From: Verrucomicrobiaceae bacterium
GTDB lineage: Bacteria; Verrucomicrobiota; Verrucomicrobiia; Verrucomicrobiales; Verrucomicrobiaceae
DNA length: 64,000 bases
Assembly (NCBI GenBank): GCA_015075365.1
Contig: JABTUN010000001.1
Span: 1,240,001 to 1,304,000, forward strand
Reading direction: 5' to 3'
The notes beneath the pieces were generated by a model that did not search any database, was not told the DNA's origin, and worked only from the letters and a program-made list of their open reading frames with translations. Numbering within the stretch: position 1 is the stretch's first letter; every line of letters begins with the position of its first letter. Shown here piece after piece: positions 40,197 through 47,797 of this stretch. The translations under genes and the position numbers were made by a program.

Positions 40197-42266
40197 ATGA
40201 CTCCATCCAACTCCTGTCCCCAATGCGGCACCGCTCTTCCCGCCGACGTGCCGGAAGCACTCTGCCCTGCCTGCCTCATGTCCGGCGCGCTGGCGTCGAA
40301 TTTTGACACCGTGAAGCTCGCCGCGCCGCCGTGGTCGAAGGGGGCGAGCGTGCGCTACATGGGCGACTACGAGTTGATCGAAGAGATCGCCGCCGGCGGC
40401 ATGGGCGTGGTGTGGAAGGCGCGGCAAGTGAAGCTGGACCGCGTGGTGGCGGTGAAAATGATCCGCGGCGGCATGCTGGCGGGCACGGACGAGGTGCAGC
40501 GTTTTCAGGCGGAGGCGCAGGCGGCGGCGAATTTGCGGCATCCGAACATCGTGGGCATCCACGAGGTGGGCGAGCACGAGGGGCAGCACTATTACTCGAT
40601 GGATTTCATCGAGGGCACCACGCTGGCCGATGTGTGCCACGGCAAGCCGATGAACGCACGCGAGGCGGCTGAGTTGCTGCGCACGGTGTGCGGCGCAGTT
40701 CACTTTGCGCACCAGCGCGGTGTGCTGCATCGCGATCTGAAGCCGCATAATTTGATGATCGACACCAGCGGACAGCCGCACGTGCTCGATTTCGGCCTGG
40801 CGAAGCGTCTCGACGACGATCAGGGCCTCACGATGAGCGGCGCGGTGCTCGGCAGTCCCAGCTACATGGCCCCGGAGCAGGCGCAGGGCCGCAACGACCG
40901 CGTGGGACCTCATACGGACGTGTATGCGCTCGGCGCGATCCTTTACCAGATGCTCACCGGCCGCGCGCCCTTCCTCGCGAACACAGCGGCGGAGACGATG
41001 ATGCAAGTCGTGCAGCGCGAACCTGCCGCGCCGTCGAAGCTGAACGCGGATATTCCGCGCGACCTCGAAACCATCTGCCTCAAATGCCTCGAAAAAGAGC
41101 CCGCGCGTCGTTACGCCACCGCGCGTGAGCTAGTGGACGAACTCACGCGCTTCCTCAAAGGCGAGCCGGTCCTTGCCCAGCCCGCAAGCATGGTGCGCAA
41201 GACCACGACCTGGCTGCGGCAGCATCCGGGCTGGCTGGCGGGCGCGGCGGCGCTCGTTGTGTTTGGGCTGCTCTGCGCGGTGTTCTGGCTGTGGCAGGAG
41301 AATGCCTTCATGCGCGCCCAGCAGCTCGATCCGGCGTTGAAACGCGAGCCCGGGGTGCTCTCGCGCGAGTTGATCGGCTGGTTTGGTTTGTCTGCGCTCA
41401 TCACGCTGAACCTCGGTCTGTGGGTAAACATGTGGTTCTTGAAGCACGCCAAGCGCACGACGATGCGCGGCCTGTTTGACCAGTCGCGCTTCAAACCCAC
41501 CTATTCCGTGCCTGGATATGTGAGCTGGATCACCTCGCTGACCGGGCTGGCATGTCTTGGCTTCGGGCTGTTCATGATTGCGAAGATCATCGAGGTGCAG
41601 GTCTGGGATGGCGGCGCGAACCTGCCGGGCAAACCGCACACGGCACCCAGCGGCTACCTGCTCGTCGCTTTCTTCATTCTATGGCTGGGGGTGATGATGC
41701 AGGTCACGGTCTGGTTCAATCGCGAGCGTGGCCTGCGCGGCGCACCCCTGCGCAAGCTCGCCGAGGCCGATCAGGCGGCCATTCGCGACGCGGTGACCTC
41801 TGGCGACACGATGACTGCCATCAGCCTCTATCGCCGCGCCGTGCCGGATGCCGGGTTGATGGAAGCACGCGAGCACATCAACGCCTGCGTCGATGAGTTG
41901 CGGCAAACCGATCTCGCCAGATTCAAAGAGAGCTACGAGAACCCCGCCCGTGCCTTCAGCCTGCGTCCTCGCGCGCTGGTGGCAGTGCTCGTGGCGGCAG
42001 CGGCAGCCTATTTCATTTTCAAACCAGCCGTGCCGCTGCAGTGCGCCTGGTATGTGATGGGCGGCGCTCTTTACGGACTGATGGCACTCGTCAGCATGCA
42101 TTTGCGGGGATTTCTGCCACGCTTCCTCGTGTTCGCGGTGTGCTCCGTGGTCGTTTTCGCCGGAGGCACCGTGCTCTTTGAAAAGGATCTGCCGGGCCAC
42201 ATCTGGCTGATGCTGGCGGGCATCATTGCGGCAGTCTTCGTGTTCAGGCCGGGCAAGCGTGCGTGA
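40197..42266 (+). CDS. Zinc-ribbon Ser/Thr kinase with membrane region and L7/L12-like segment
   Basis: A 689-aa protein. The zinc ribbon has CPQC (7-10) and CPAC (23-26), followed by LMSGAL. The kinase domain (about 58-330) has GGMGVVW, VAVK (K87), HRDLKPHN (178-185), DFG (198-200), APE (225-227). Membrane helices start near residue 344 (WLAGAAALVVFGLLCAVFWLW), with further pairs near 396-412, 442-465 and 485-505. At about residues 518-566 there is a cytoplasmic segment (AIRDAVTSGDTMTAISLYRR, then GLMEAREHINACVDEL) that resembles the C-terminal fold of ribosomal protein L7/L12. Two or three more helices end the protein. It has its own element C and lies in tandem with the kinase at 37170. 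Confidence 0.9.
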   Translation: MTPSNSCPQCGTALPADVPEALCPACLMSGALASNFDTVKLAAPPWSKGASVRYMGDYELIEEIAAGGMGVVWKARQVKLDRVVAVKMIRGGMLAGTDEVQRFQAEAQAAANLRHPNIVGIHEVGEHEGQHYYSMDFIEGTTLADVCHGKPMNAREAAELLRTVCGAVHFAHQRGVLHRDLKPHNLMIDTSGQPHVLDFGLAKRLDDDQGLTMSGAVLGSPSYMAPEQAQGRNDRVGPHTDVYALGAILYQMLTGRAPFLANTAAETMMQVVQREPAAPSKLNADIPRDLETICLKCLEKEPARRYATARELVDELTRFLKGEPVLAQPASMVRKTTTWLRQHPGWLAGAAALVVFGLLCAVFWLWQENAFMRAQQLDPALKREPGVLSRELIGWFGLSALITLNLGLWVNMWFLKHAKRTTMRGLFDQSRFKPTYSVPGYVSWITSLTGLACLGFGLFMIAKIIEVQVWDGGANLPGKPHTAPSGYLLVAFFILWLGVMMQVTVWFNRERGLRGAPLRKLAEADQAAIRDAVTSGDTMTAISLYRRAVPDAGLMEAREHINACVDELRQTDLARFKESYENPARAFSLRPRALVAVLVAAAAAYFIFKPAVPLQCAWYVMGGALYGLMALVSMHLRGFLPRFLVFAVCSVVVFAGGTVLFEKDLPGHIWLMLAGIIAAVFVFRPGKRA

Positions 42267-42296
42267 AAGTGAGACCATGCGACGTTATCACCGAGC

Positions 42297-42935
42297 ATGA
42301 AAATCCTCCGCCTCCTGCCAGCCTTTCTCCTCCTGCTCTCCCTTCACGCCGAAGACCTCCATCCCGCCGCTGACGCCGCCGGTTTTGTCCCGCTCTTCAA
42401 CGGCAAGGACCTCACCGGTTGGAAAACGACTGGAAACTGGCTCGTCGAGCCGGATGGCAGCGTCTCGCTGCATCCGCGTGAAGGCGAGAAAGGCTGGAAA
42501 CGCTTCGACGCCTACATCGCCACCGAAAAGCTCTATGGCGACTTCGTGCTCGACCTCGAATTCAAGATCAACGCGAAGGGCAACAGCGGCGTCTTCATGC
42601 GCGTGGCGGATATGAAGGAGCCGGTGAAAACCGGCTTCGAAGTGCAAATCCTCGACACCTACGGCCTCGCCCAACCCGGCCATCACGACTGCGGCGGCAT
42701 CGTCCACGGCACCGGCCCGTCGAAGAACATGGTCAAACCCGCCGGCGAGTGGAATCGCTACACCATCACTGTGCAGGGCCGCAGCGTGAAGGTCGTCTTC
42801 AACGGCGAGCAGGTCATCGACACCACCCTCGAAGCCATCAACATGGCCGACCGCCCGAATCTCGGCCACATCGCCTTTCAAGACGAGGCCCTGCGCGTGT
42901 GGTATCGCAACGTGCGGATCAAGGAGCTGAAATAG
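42297..42935 (+). CDS. Secreted DUF1080 (3-keto-disaccharide hydrolase-like) protein
   Basis: A 212-aa exported protein with signal peptide (KILRLLPAFLLLLSLHA). The mature part is a single concanavalin-like DUF1080 domain: FVPLFNGKDLTGWKTTGNW, then DFVLDLEFKINAKGNSGVFMRV, then GFEVQILDTYG, then GEWNRYTITVQG and HIAFQDEALRVWYRNVRIKEL. Family members include 3-keto-glucoside hydrolases and many secreted proteins of unknown activity. It lies 27 bp before the sulfatase gene in the same direction, so the two probably act together on an extracellular sugar. The family has no single universally conserved catalytic pair that I can point to here. Confidence 0.9.
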   Translation: MKILRLLPAFLLLLSLHAEDLHPAADAAGFVPLFNGKDLTGWKTTGNWLVEPDGSVSLHPREGEKGWKRFDAYIATEKLYGDFVLDLEFKINAKGNSGVFMRVADMKEPVKTGFEVQILDTYGLAQPGHHDCGGIVHGTGPSKNMVKPAGEWNRYTITVQGRSVKVVFNGEQVIDTTLEAINMADRPNLGHIAFQDEALRVWYRNVRIKELK

Positions 42936-42962
42936 GAGCCGCCACGCCGCGTTCCAGCGCCC

Positions 42963-44468
42963 ATGAAGCGCCTCCTGCTCTGCTTTTCCTCATTCGTCCT
43001 TCTGGTTTCGTCATTGGCCGCGGAGCGGCCGAACATCCTCTTCATCGCCAGCGATGACATGCGGCCGCAGCTCGGCTGCTATGGCGATACGACGGTGAAA
43101 TCGCCGAACCTCGATGCGCTGGCGAAGCGTGGGATGGTTTTCAAAAACAGCTACGTGCAGCAGGCGTTGTGCTCCCCTTCGCGCATCTCGATGCTCAGCG
43201 GGCGTTATCCGGCCACGACGGAGATCTTCGAGATCGGCCGCACGCTGCGCACCACCATGCCGGACATCACCACGATGCCGCAGCACTTCAAAAACAACGG
43301 CTACCACACCCGCAGCCTCGGCAAGATCTACCATGTGGGCATTGATGACGACGCGTCGTGGACCGTACCCGCGTGGCACAGCAAAATGCCGCGCACCAGC
43401 GCCGCCACGCAGAAGGGCGTGAAGAAGTTCATCGAGGACGCGAAGGCGAAAGGCATCACGCTGCCGCAGAAAGGCAAAGGCAGCCGCAACAGCGCCATTC
43501 CCGCCTTTGAGTCCGTCGAATGCGGCGACGATGACCTGCTCGATGGCGACACCGCCGCGAACGCCATCGCGCAGCTCAAAGAGCACGCGAAGAACCCCGC
43601 GCAGCCCTTCTTCCTCGCCGTCGGCTTTGCCAATCCGCACGTGCCGTGGATCTCACCGAAGAAATACTGGGATCTCTACGACTCCGCGAAGTTCACGCTC
43701 GCCAGCAACGAGTATCTGCCGAAGGACGCGCCCGACTTTGCCGCCACCAGCGGCGCGGACTTCTTCTGGTATCGCGACGTGCCGCAGGTCACCGGCGACC
43801 AACTGCCGGAGACCTTCAAACGCCAGTGCCTGCACGGCTACTACGCCGCCATCAGCTATGTCGATGCGCAGGTTGGCCGCCTGCTTGCCACGCTCGACGA
43901 GACCGGCCTCGCAAAGAACACCATCATCGTCTTCTGGAGCGACCACGGCTACTACATGGGCGAGCACACCTGGTGGGGCGCGAAGCACAACAACTACGAA
44001 GGTGCCACGAACAACTGCCTTATCATCGCCACGCCCGATCAAAAGACTGCCGGGCAAAGCACCACCGCCCTCGCGCAGAGCGTCGATCTCGCCCCCACGC
44101 TCACCGAGCTGTGCGGCCTGCCCGCGCACACCGGCTTCCAAGGCCGCAGTTTGAAGCCCGTGCTCGACGATCCGAACGCGAAGGTGAACGACGCCGCCTT
44201 CAGCTGGTATCCGAAAGGCGCCGGCTACCTCGGTGTCGCCATGCGCACCGACAAATGGCGCTACGTCGAATGGACCAAACCCGGCGCCGAAACCGTCCGC
44301 GAGCTCTACAACATGGTCCAGGACCCGCAGAACAATCAAAACGTCGCCGCGAAGCCCGAGCACGAAAAAGTACTCCAAGCCCTCGGCAAGCGCCTGCGCG
44401 AGAAATTCCCCGTGCAGGAGTTCAAAGCGCCGCCGACGGAGGTGAAGAAGAAAGGACGCAAGAAATAG
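42963..44468 (+). CDS. Secreted sulfatase, iduronate-2-sulfatase-like
   Basis: A 501-aa exported sulfatase (signal peptide about 1-19). The N-terminal metal site is NILFIASDDMRPQLGCYGD. The catalytic motif QQALCSPSRISMLSGRYP carries the C-x-P-S-R sequence whose Cys is converted to formylglycine by an anaerobic- or aerobic-type maturase encoded elsewhere. The family's C-terminal metal ligands appear in TIIVFWSDHGYYMGEHTWWGAKH. The order and the GEHTWWGKH-like block place it with iduronate-2-sulfatase-type enzymes, so sulfated polysaccharides are likely substrates. The exact linkage is not determinable. It is preceded by a DUF1080 gene and followed by a beta-propeller gene, a typical polysaccharide-use neighbourhood. 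Confidence 0.92.
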   Translation: MKRLLLCFSSFVLLVSSLAAERPNILFIASDDMRPQLGCYGDTTVKSPNLDALAKRGMVFKNSYVQQALCSPSRISMLSGRYPATTEIFEIGRTLRTTMPDITTMPQHFKNNGYHTRSLGKIYHVGIDDDASWTVPAWHSKMPRTSAATQKGVKKFIEDAKAKGITLPQKGKGSRNSAIPAFESVECGDDDLLDGDTAANAIAQLKEHAKNPAQPFFLAVGFANPHVPWISPKKYWDLYDSAKFTLASNEYLPKDAPDFAATSGADFFWYRDVPQVTGDQLPETFKRQCLHGYYAAISYVDAQVGRLLATLDETGLAKNTIIVFWSDHGYYMGEHTWWGAKHNNYEGATNNCLIIATPDQKTAGQSTTALAQSVDLAPTLTELCGLPAHTGFQGRSLKPVLDDPNAKVNDAAFSWYPKGAGYLGVAMRTDKWRYVEWTKPGAETVRELYNMVQDPQNNQNVAAKPEHEKVLQALGKRLREKFPVQEFKAPPTEVKKKGRKK

Positions 44469-44602
44469 TGCACATCCGGGAGGATCTGTTTATGCCGCGC
44501 AGACGACTTCATTCGACGAAACGATTGTGAAGGCGGCTGCTAAGGTCACGGAATGTTGCGGCGTTCCAGTCAGGCGGGCGGCAACCAGCCCGTCTTCCCG
44601 CC

Positions 44603-45865
44603 ATGCATCGCCTTCTTCTGCTTTTTTCCCTTTCCGCCGCCATCCATGCCGCCGACTGGCCGCAGTTCCGAGGTCCCACGGCTGACGGTGTCACGACCGA
44701 CCCCAATCTGCCGCTGACGTGGAGCGAAAGGGAGAATCTGGTCTGGCGCACCGAGCTTCCTGGACCGGGTTCATCGAGCCCGGTCATCGCAGGAGACAAT
44801 ATCTTTCTCACCAGCTACAGCGGCTACGGCATTGACGTGAAGGAGCCGGGCGACATGAAGAACCTCAAGCGCCACGCTCTGTGCCTCGACAAAAAGACCG
44901 GCAAGATTCTGTGGAATCACGAGATCGTCACCGATCTGCCGAACAAGCCCTACACAGGCACCTACATCACCACGCACGGCTACGCATCGAGTTCAGCGGT
45001 CACGGATGGAAAGGGTGTCTTCTTCTTCATGGCGAACGCGGGTGTGTTTGCCTACACCGTCGATGGGAAGCCGGTCTGGAATGTCAGCGTGGGTGAAAAG
45101 GCGCACGACTGGGGTGTCGGCTCCTCACCCATTCTTTATGGTGATCTTTTGATCGTGAATGCCGCGCTGGAAAGCAACCAGCTCATCGCTCTGGACCGCA
45201 AAACGGGCAAAACCGTGTGGAGCGCCACGGGCTTCCCCGCCTCCTGGAACACGCCGGCCATCGTGAAGGTGGACGGGCATGACGAGCTCGTGCTCAATGC
45301 CAGCGGCAAGCTGCGTGCGTTTGATCCGCTCACCGGAAAAGAGCTGTGGAGCTGCAACAGCATCAAGGCGGCGGAGCTCTGCCCCAGCATCGTGGCGCAC
45401 GACGGCGTCATTTTTGTCATCGGCCATCCCGGCGGGCAAAGCCAGGCGGTCAAGGCCGGCGGCAAGGGCGATGTGAGCGCCACGCATCTCCTCTGGCAGG
45501 CGCCAAAGGGCAGCAACGTCGGATCGCCGGTTTACAAAGACGGCCATCTTTACTTCATCAACGACTCACGCGGCCTCGCCACCTGCCTCGACGCGAAAAC
45601 GGGCGATGTCGTCTATGAGCAGCCGCTGGTGCCGAGGCCCAAGCGAGACCGCTTTTATGCCACCCCGCTGCTGGCCGGGGACAAAATGTACTGCGTGGGC
45701 CGTGAGACGGGCACCTATGTCATCGCTGCGAAGCCGCAGTTCGAACTGATCGCCACCAATGTCATCTCCAACGACAACAGCATCAGCAACGCCAGCCCCG
45801 CTGTGAGCGACGGGCAGATTTTCCTGCGCTCGAACAAATACGCCTACTGCTTTGGCAACAAATGA
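44603..45865 (+). CDS. Secreted PQQ-type beta-propeller protein
   Basis: A 420-aa exported protein with a signal peptide (HRLLLLFSLSAAIHAA). It opens with DWPQFRGPTADGV and shows propeller blades such as NLVWRTELPGPGSSSPVIAGD, GKTVWSATGFPASWNTPAIV and GKELWSCNSIKAAELCPSIVA, ending ISNASPAVSDGQIFLRSNKYAYCFG. It is the third PQQ-like propeller in the window and most like the one at 35807-37042. It follows the sulfatase by 134 bp, and its stop overlaps the start of the AlkD-like gene (ATGA), so those two are translationally coupled even though their predicted functions are unrelated. No heme or quinone-binding Cys motif was seen. Confidence 0.88.
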   Translation: MHRLLLLFSLSAAIHAADWPQFRGPTADGVTTDPNLPLTWSERENLVWRTELPGPGSSSPVIAGDNIFLTSYSGYGIDVKEPGDMKNLKRHALCLDKKTGKILWNHEIVTDLPNKPYTGTYITTHGYASSSAVTDGKGVFFFMANAGVFAYTVDGKPVWNVSVGEKAHDWGVGSSPILYGDLLIVNAALESNQLIALDRKTGKTVWSATGFPASWNTPAIVKVDGHDELVLNASGKLRAFDPLTGKELWSCNSIKAAELCPSIVAHDGVIFVIGHPGGQSQAVKAGGKGDVSATHLLWQAPKGSNVGSPVYKDGHLYFINDSRGLATCLDAKTGDVVYEQPLVPRPKRDRFYATPLLAGDKMYCVGRETGTYVIAAKPQFELIATNVISNDNSISNASPAVSDGQIFLRSNKYAYCFGNK

Positions 45866-46569
45866 CGCTCGACGAGACCATGAAACTGCTCGCCTCCAAA
45901 GGCACCGAGCAGACACGCAAGACCCACAGACGCCATGGGGCGCCGGAGCCGATGTTTGGCGTGAAGATCGGCGACCTGAAGCCGATTGTGAAGCAGATCA
46001 AAGGCGATCAGGCGCTGGCAATGCAACTTTACGCCACTGGCAACTCAGACGCGATGTATCTCGCCGGTCTCGTCGCAGACGGGAGCAAGATGAAGCGTGC
46101 CGAACTGGAGCGCTGGGTGAAAGGCGCGACGTGGCACATGATTTCAGGATGCACCGTGCCCTGGGTCGCGGCGGAGCATCCGGACGCCATCGAGATCGCA
46201 TTGAAATGGATCGATTCGCCGAAGGAACCCATCGCCGTGGCCGGCTGGGCCACGCTTTCGAACGTGGTGACGACCACGCCCGATGAAAAGCTGCCAATGA
46301 AGCAGATCGGCATGCTGCTCGACCACGTTGTGAAAACGATTCACAAATCTCCCAATCGTGTGCGTTATGCGATGAACAACTTTGTCATCAGCTGCGGCAC
46401 CTACGTGGCACCGCTGGCCGACAAGGCCGTCGCCGCCGCCAAAAAGATCGGCCGTGTCGAGGTGGACATGGGCCAGACCGACTGCCAGGTGCCCGATGCG
46501 GAAAGGTACATCCTCAAAAGCCGGCGCGGACTGCCGGTGGCACCGAAACGCAAGACGACGAGGTGCTGA
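45862..46569 (+). CDS. AlkD-like DNA alkylation repair protein
   Basis: A 235-aa all-helical protein of the AlkD/AlkC HEAT-repeat superfamily, which includes DNA glycosylases for alkylated purines. The N-terminal helices carry RRHGAPEPMFGVKIGDLKPIVKQIKGD, matching the conserved GVxxxxLR/K region. The middle shows AELERWVKGATWHMISGCTVPWVAAEHPD and EIALKWIDSPKEPIAVAGWATLSN, the paired-helix pattern with conserved Trp and Asp. Some HEAT-repeat proteins with this name bind DNA without glycosylase activity. The ATG overlaps the stop of the propeller gene by ATGA. There is no signal peptide, which fits a cytoplasmic repair role. Confidence 0.85.
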   Translation: MTLDETMKLLASKGTEQTRKTHRRHGAPEPMFGVKIGDLKPIVKQIKGDQALAMQLYATGNSDAMYLAGLVADGSKMKRAELERWVKGATWHMISGCTVPWVAAEHPDAIEIALKWIDSPKEPIAVAGWATLSNVVTTTPDEKLPMKQIGMLLDHVVKTIHKSPNRVRYAMNNFVISCGTYVAPLADKAVAAAKKIGRVEVDMGQTDCQVPDAERYILKSRRGLPVAPKRKTTRC

Positions 46570-46670
46570 GCACACCCCGTCGTGATGTCGCCGGGCTCCT
46601 GGCGCTGCCAGCGGGTGATCGCGGGCTAATAAGATGGATGGATTGTTGATTCAGGCCACTGGCCTGCTGG

Positions 46671-46699
46671 CGGTTACCCGGAGGACGCGGGTTTGTTAC
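46671..46699. repeat. Direct repeat, left copy, bracketing the orphan ECF sigma gene
   Basis: CGGTTACCC, then 11 nt, then GTTTGTTAC. An identical pair of boxes with an identical 11-nt gap lies at 47723-47751 in the same orientation, with an unrelated spacer. On the minus strand each copy reads as two GTAAC half-sites 22 bp apart, two helical turns. A small palindrome CAGGCCACTGGCCTG (46652-46666) lies next to this copy. The function is unknown; a regulator-binding site is the simplest view. Confidence 0.65.
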
Positions 46700-46738
46700 C
46701 ATCCTGCCGAAAATGAGACATTTCCTTCCGCGCGCCCT

Positions 46739-47476
46739 TCACGAGCGCCGCTGGAACACGCTCATGAGGTAGCCGATCTCGTCATCGACCTCCCCTTCCG
46801 TTTCCACTGTCCGGGCCACCTCGGCGCGCAACAGCTCCCGATAGTCCTCCAGGAGTCGGTTCATGGCCACGCGCAAGGAACCGGGGCTCATGCCAAGCCT
46901 GGAAGCGATGGCACTGGGATCCTCGCCGCGCAGGCTGCCGCCGGCGAGGATGGCCGGACGCAGCGCCTGGAACAGGGACAGCTTGTTTTTGTCCCGGTAC
47001 GCCGACTCCAGCCGCCGGAGCACATTCCGCAGCAGCTCGTGCGCCCATTTGCGCTCGAACACATGATCGGGTGTCTCCTCGTCGGTGAGTTTTTCCTTCT
47101 GGAAGCGGCCCTCGGCCTCCGCCTGCTCCTGCTGCGCTTCCACGCTGGTCTCCAGGCGCTCCTTCGCATGATCACGGTGCCAGTTGGCCAGAAAGCGCTG
47201 GAGGGCGGCGGACAAAAAGCCGCGGAGGCGTCCTCCAGCGGCGGTCAGGTCGTGGAAGGACTCGTTGCGCAGCATTTTCGCCAGAAACTCGTGGAGGACG
47301 TCCTGCGCGTCATGATGCTCCAGCCCGCGCCTGCGGATGTAGTAGTAGAGCGGGTAGTAGTACTGGCGGCACAGCTCGTCGAGCGCCCTCCGGGACTCCC
47401 CGGAGTCCACGCCACGGATGCGCGAGAGCAACGACCAGCGGGTGGCGGGGAAGGCGTTGTCCGGAGTGGCCTGCAT
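46739..47476 (-). CDS. Orphan ECF-type sigma factor (TRWSL group)
   Basis: A 245-aa sigma-70 family protein with the FPATRWSLLSRIRG start and region 2 (ELCRQYYYPLYYYIRRRG ... DAQDVLHEFLAKML). The block GRLRGFLSAALQRFLANWHRD corresponds to RGRFRSYLLGALKHF in its relatives, and region 4 has AIASRLGMSPGSLRVAMNRLLEDYRE. The acidic DAED-type motif reads DAQD, as in the ECF at 27189. The frame runs back to a GTG at 47527 that overlaps the stop of a possible small gene, but ATG 47476 gives the family N-terminus. No kinase is adjacent, so it is either an orphan or controlled from elsewhere. Direct repeats flank the region (46671 and 47723). Confidence 0.87.
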   Translation of the reverse strand: MQATPDNAFPATRWSLLSRIRGVDSGESRRALDELCRQYYYPLYYYIRRRGLEHHDAQDVLHEFLAKMLRNESFHDLTAAGGRLRGFLSAALQRFLANWHRDHAKERLETSVEAQQEQAEAEGRFQKEKLTDEETPDHVFERKWAHELLRNVLRRLESAYRDKNKLSLFQALRPAILAGGSLRGEDPSAIASRLGMSPGSLRVAMNRLLEDYRELLRAEVARTVETEGEVDDEIGYLMSVFQRRS

Positions 47477-47523
47477 GCGCCGGAAGGCGTTGACGCGGAA
47501 GCAGGAGTCCGCAAGCGGCCATT

Positions 47524-47715
47524 TCACAGCGGCCGCTCGTCCTCATTGTCCACGCCGGGAATGTCCACGCGGCCCCACCAGCGGGAGGCTTCGGAGCCAC
47601 GGACGCGCGCGGCATCGAGCAACCGCACGAGCGCCAAATCACCCAACTCTGTCTCATCGACCGGCGGCGGAGCATCCTCCTCCGTCCGGGTGGCCTGTGT
47701 CTGGCTGGGTGGCAT
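47524..47715 (-). CDS. Possible small acidic protein upstream of the ECF sigma gene
   Basis: A 63-aa open frame from ATG 47715 whose TGA overlaps a GTG in frame with the sigma gene. It is rich in Glu, Asp and Arg, with the segment ELGDLALVRLLDAARVRGSEASRWW in the middle giving one amphipathic helix. It fills the gap between the 47723 direct repeat and the sigma gene. I recognise no family. Support is only position and the coupled overlap, so it may be untranslated leader. Confidence 0.35.
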   Translation of the reverse strand: MPPSQTQATRTEEDAPPPVDETELGDLALVRLLDAARVRGSEASRWWGRVDIPGVDNEDERPL

Positions 47716-47722
47716 CAGAGGC

Positions 47723-47751
47723 CGGTTACCCGCCTGCGGATCGTTTGTTAC
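47723..47751. repeat. Direct repeat, right copy, upstream of the orphan ECF sigma gene
   Basis: CGGTTACCC, 11 nt, GTTTGTTAC, identical in both boxes and spacing to 46671-46699. On the minus strand it lies just upstream of the small ORF starting at 47715 and of the sigma gene, so it could hold the operator or promoter of that unit. TTTCGTGTAAC at its upstream edge recalls the TTTTCTGTAAC box of the kinase promoter element, but the second box differs. Confidence 0.65.
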
Positions 47752-47756
47752 ACGAA

Positions 47757-47782
47757 AGGCACGCCTTGCGGACCGCAAAGCG
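47757..47782 (-). terminator. Likely terminator of tgt-yajC-secDF
   Basis: Outer stem GGCACGC (47758-47764) pairs with GCGTGCC (47780-47786), and an inner stem TTGCG/CGCAA follows across a one-base mismatch. On the minus strand the hairpin lies after the secDF stop at 47798 and is followed by TTTCGTG, so the T-run is short. Confidence 0.6.
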
Positions 47783-47797
47783 TGCCTGCGGCACCAA

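Noticed and set aside
46671..47751. Direct repeats considered as target-site duplications of a mobile element
   Set aside because: The spacers differ between copies and no transposase or integrase lies between them, only a sigma factor gene.
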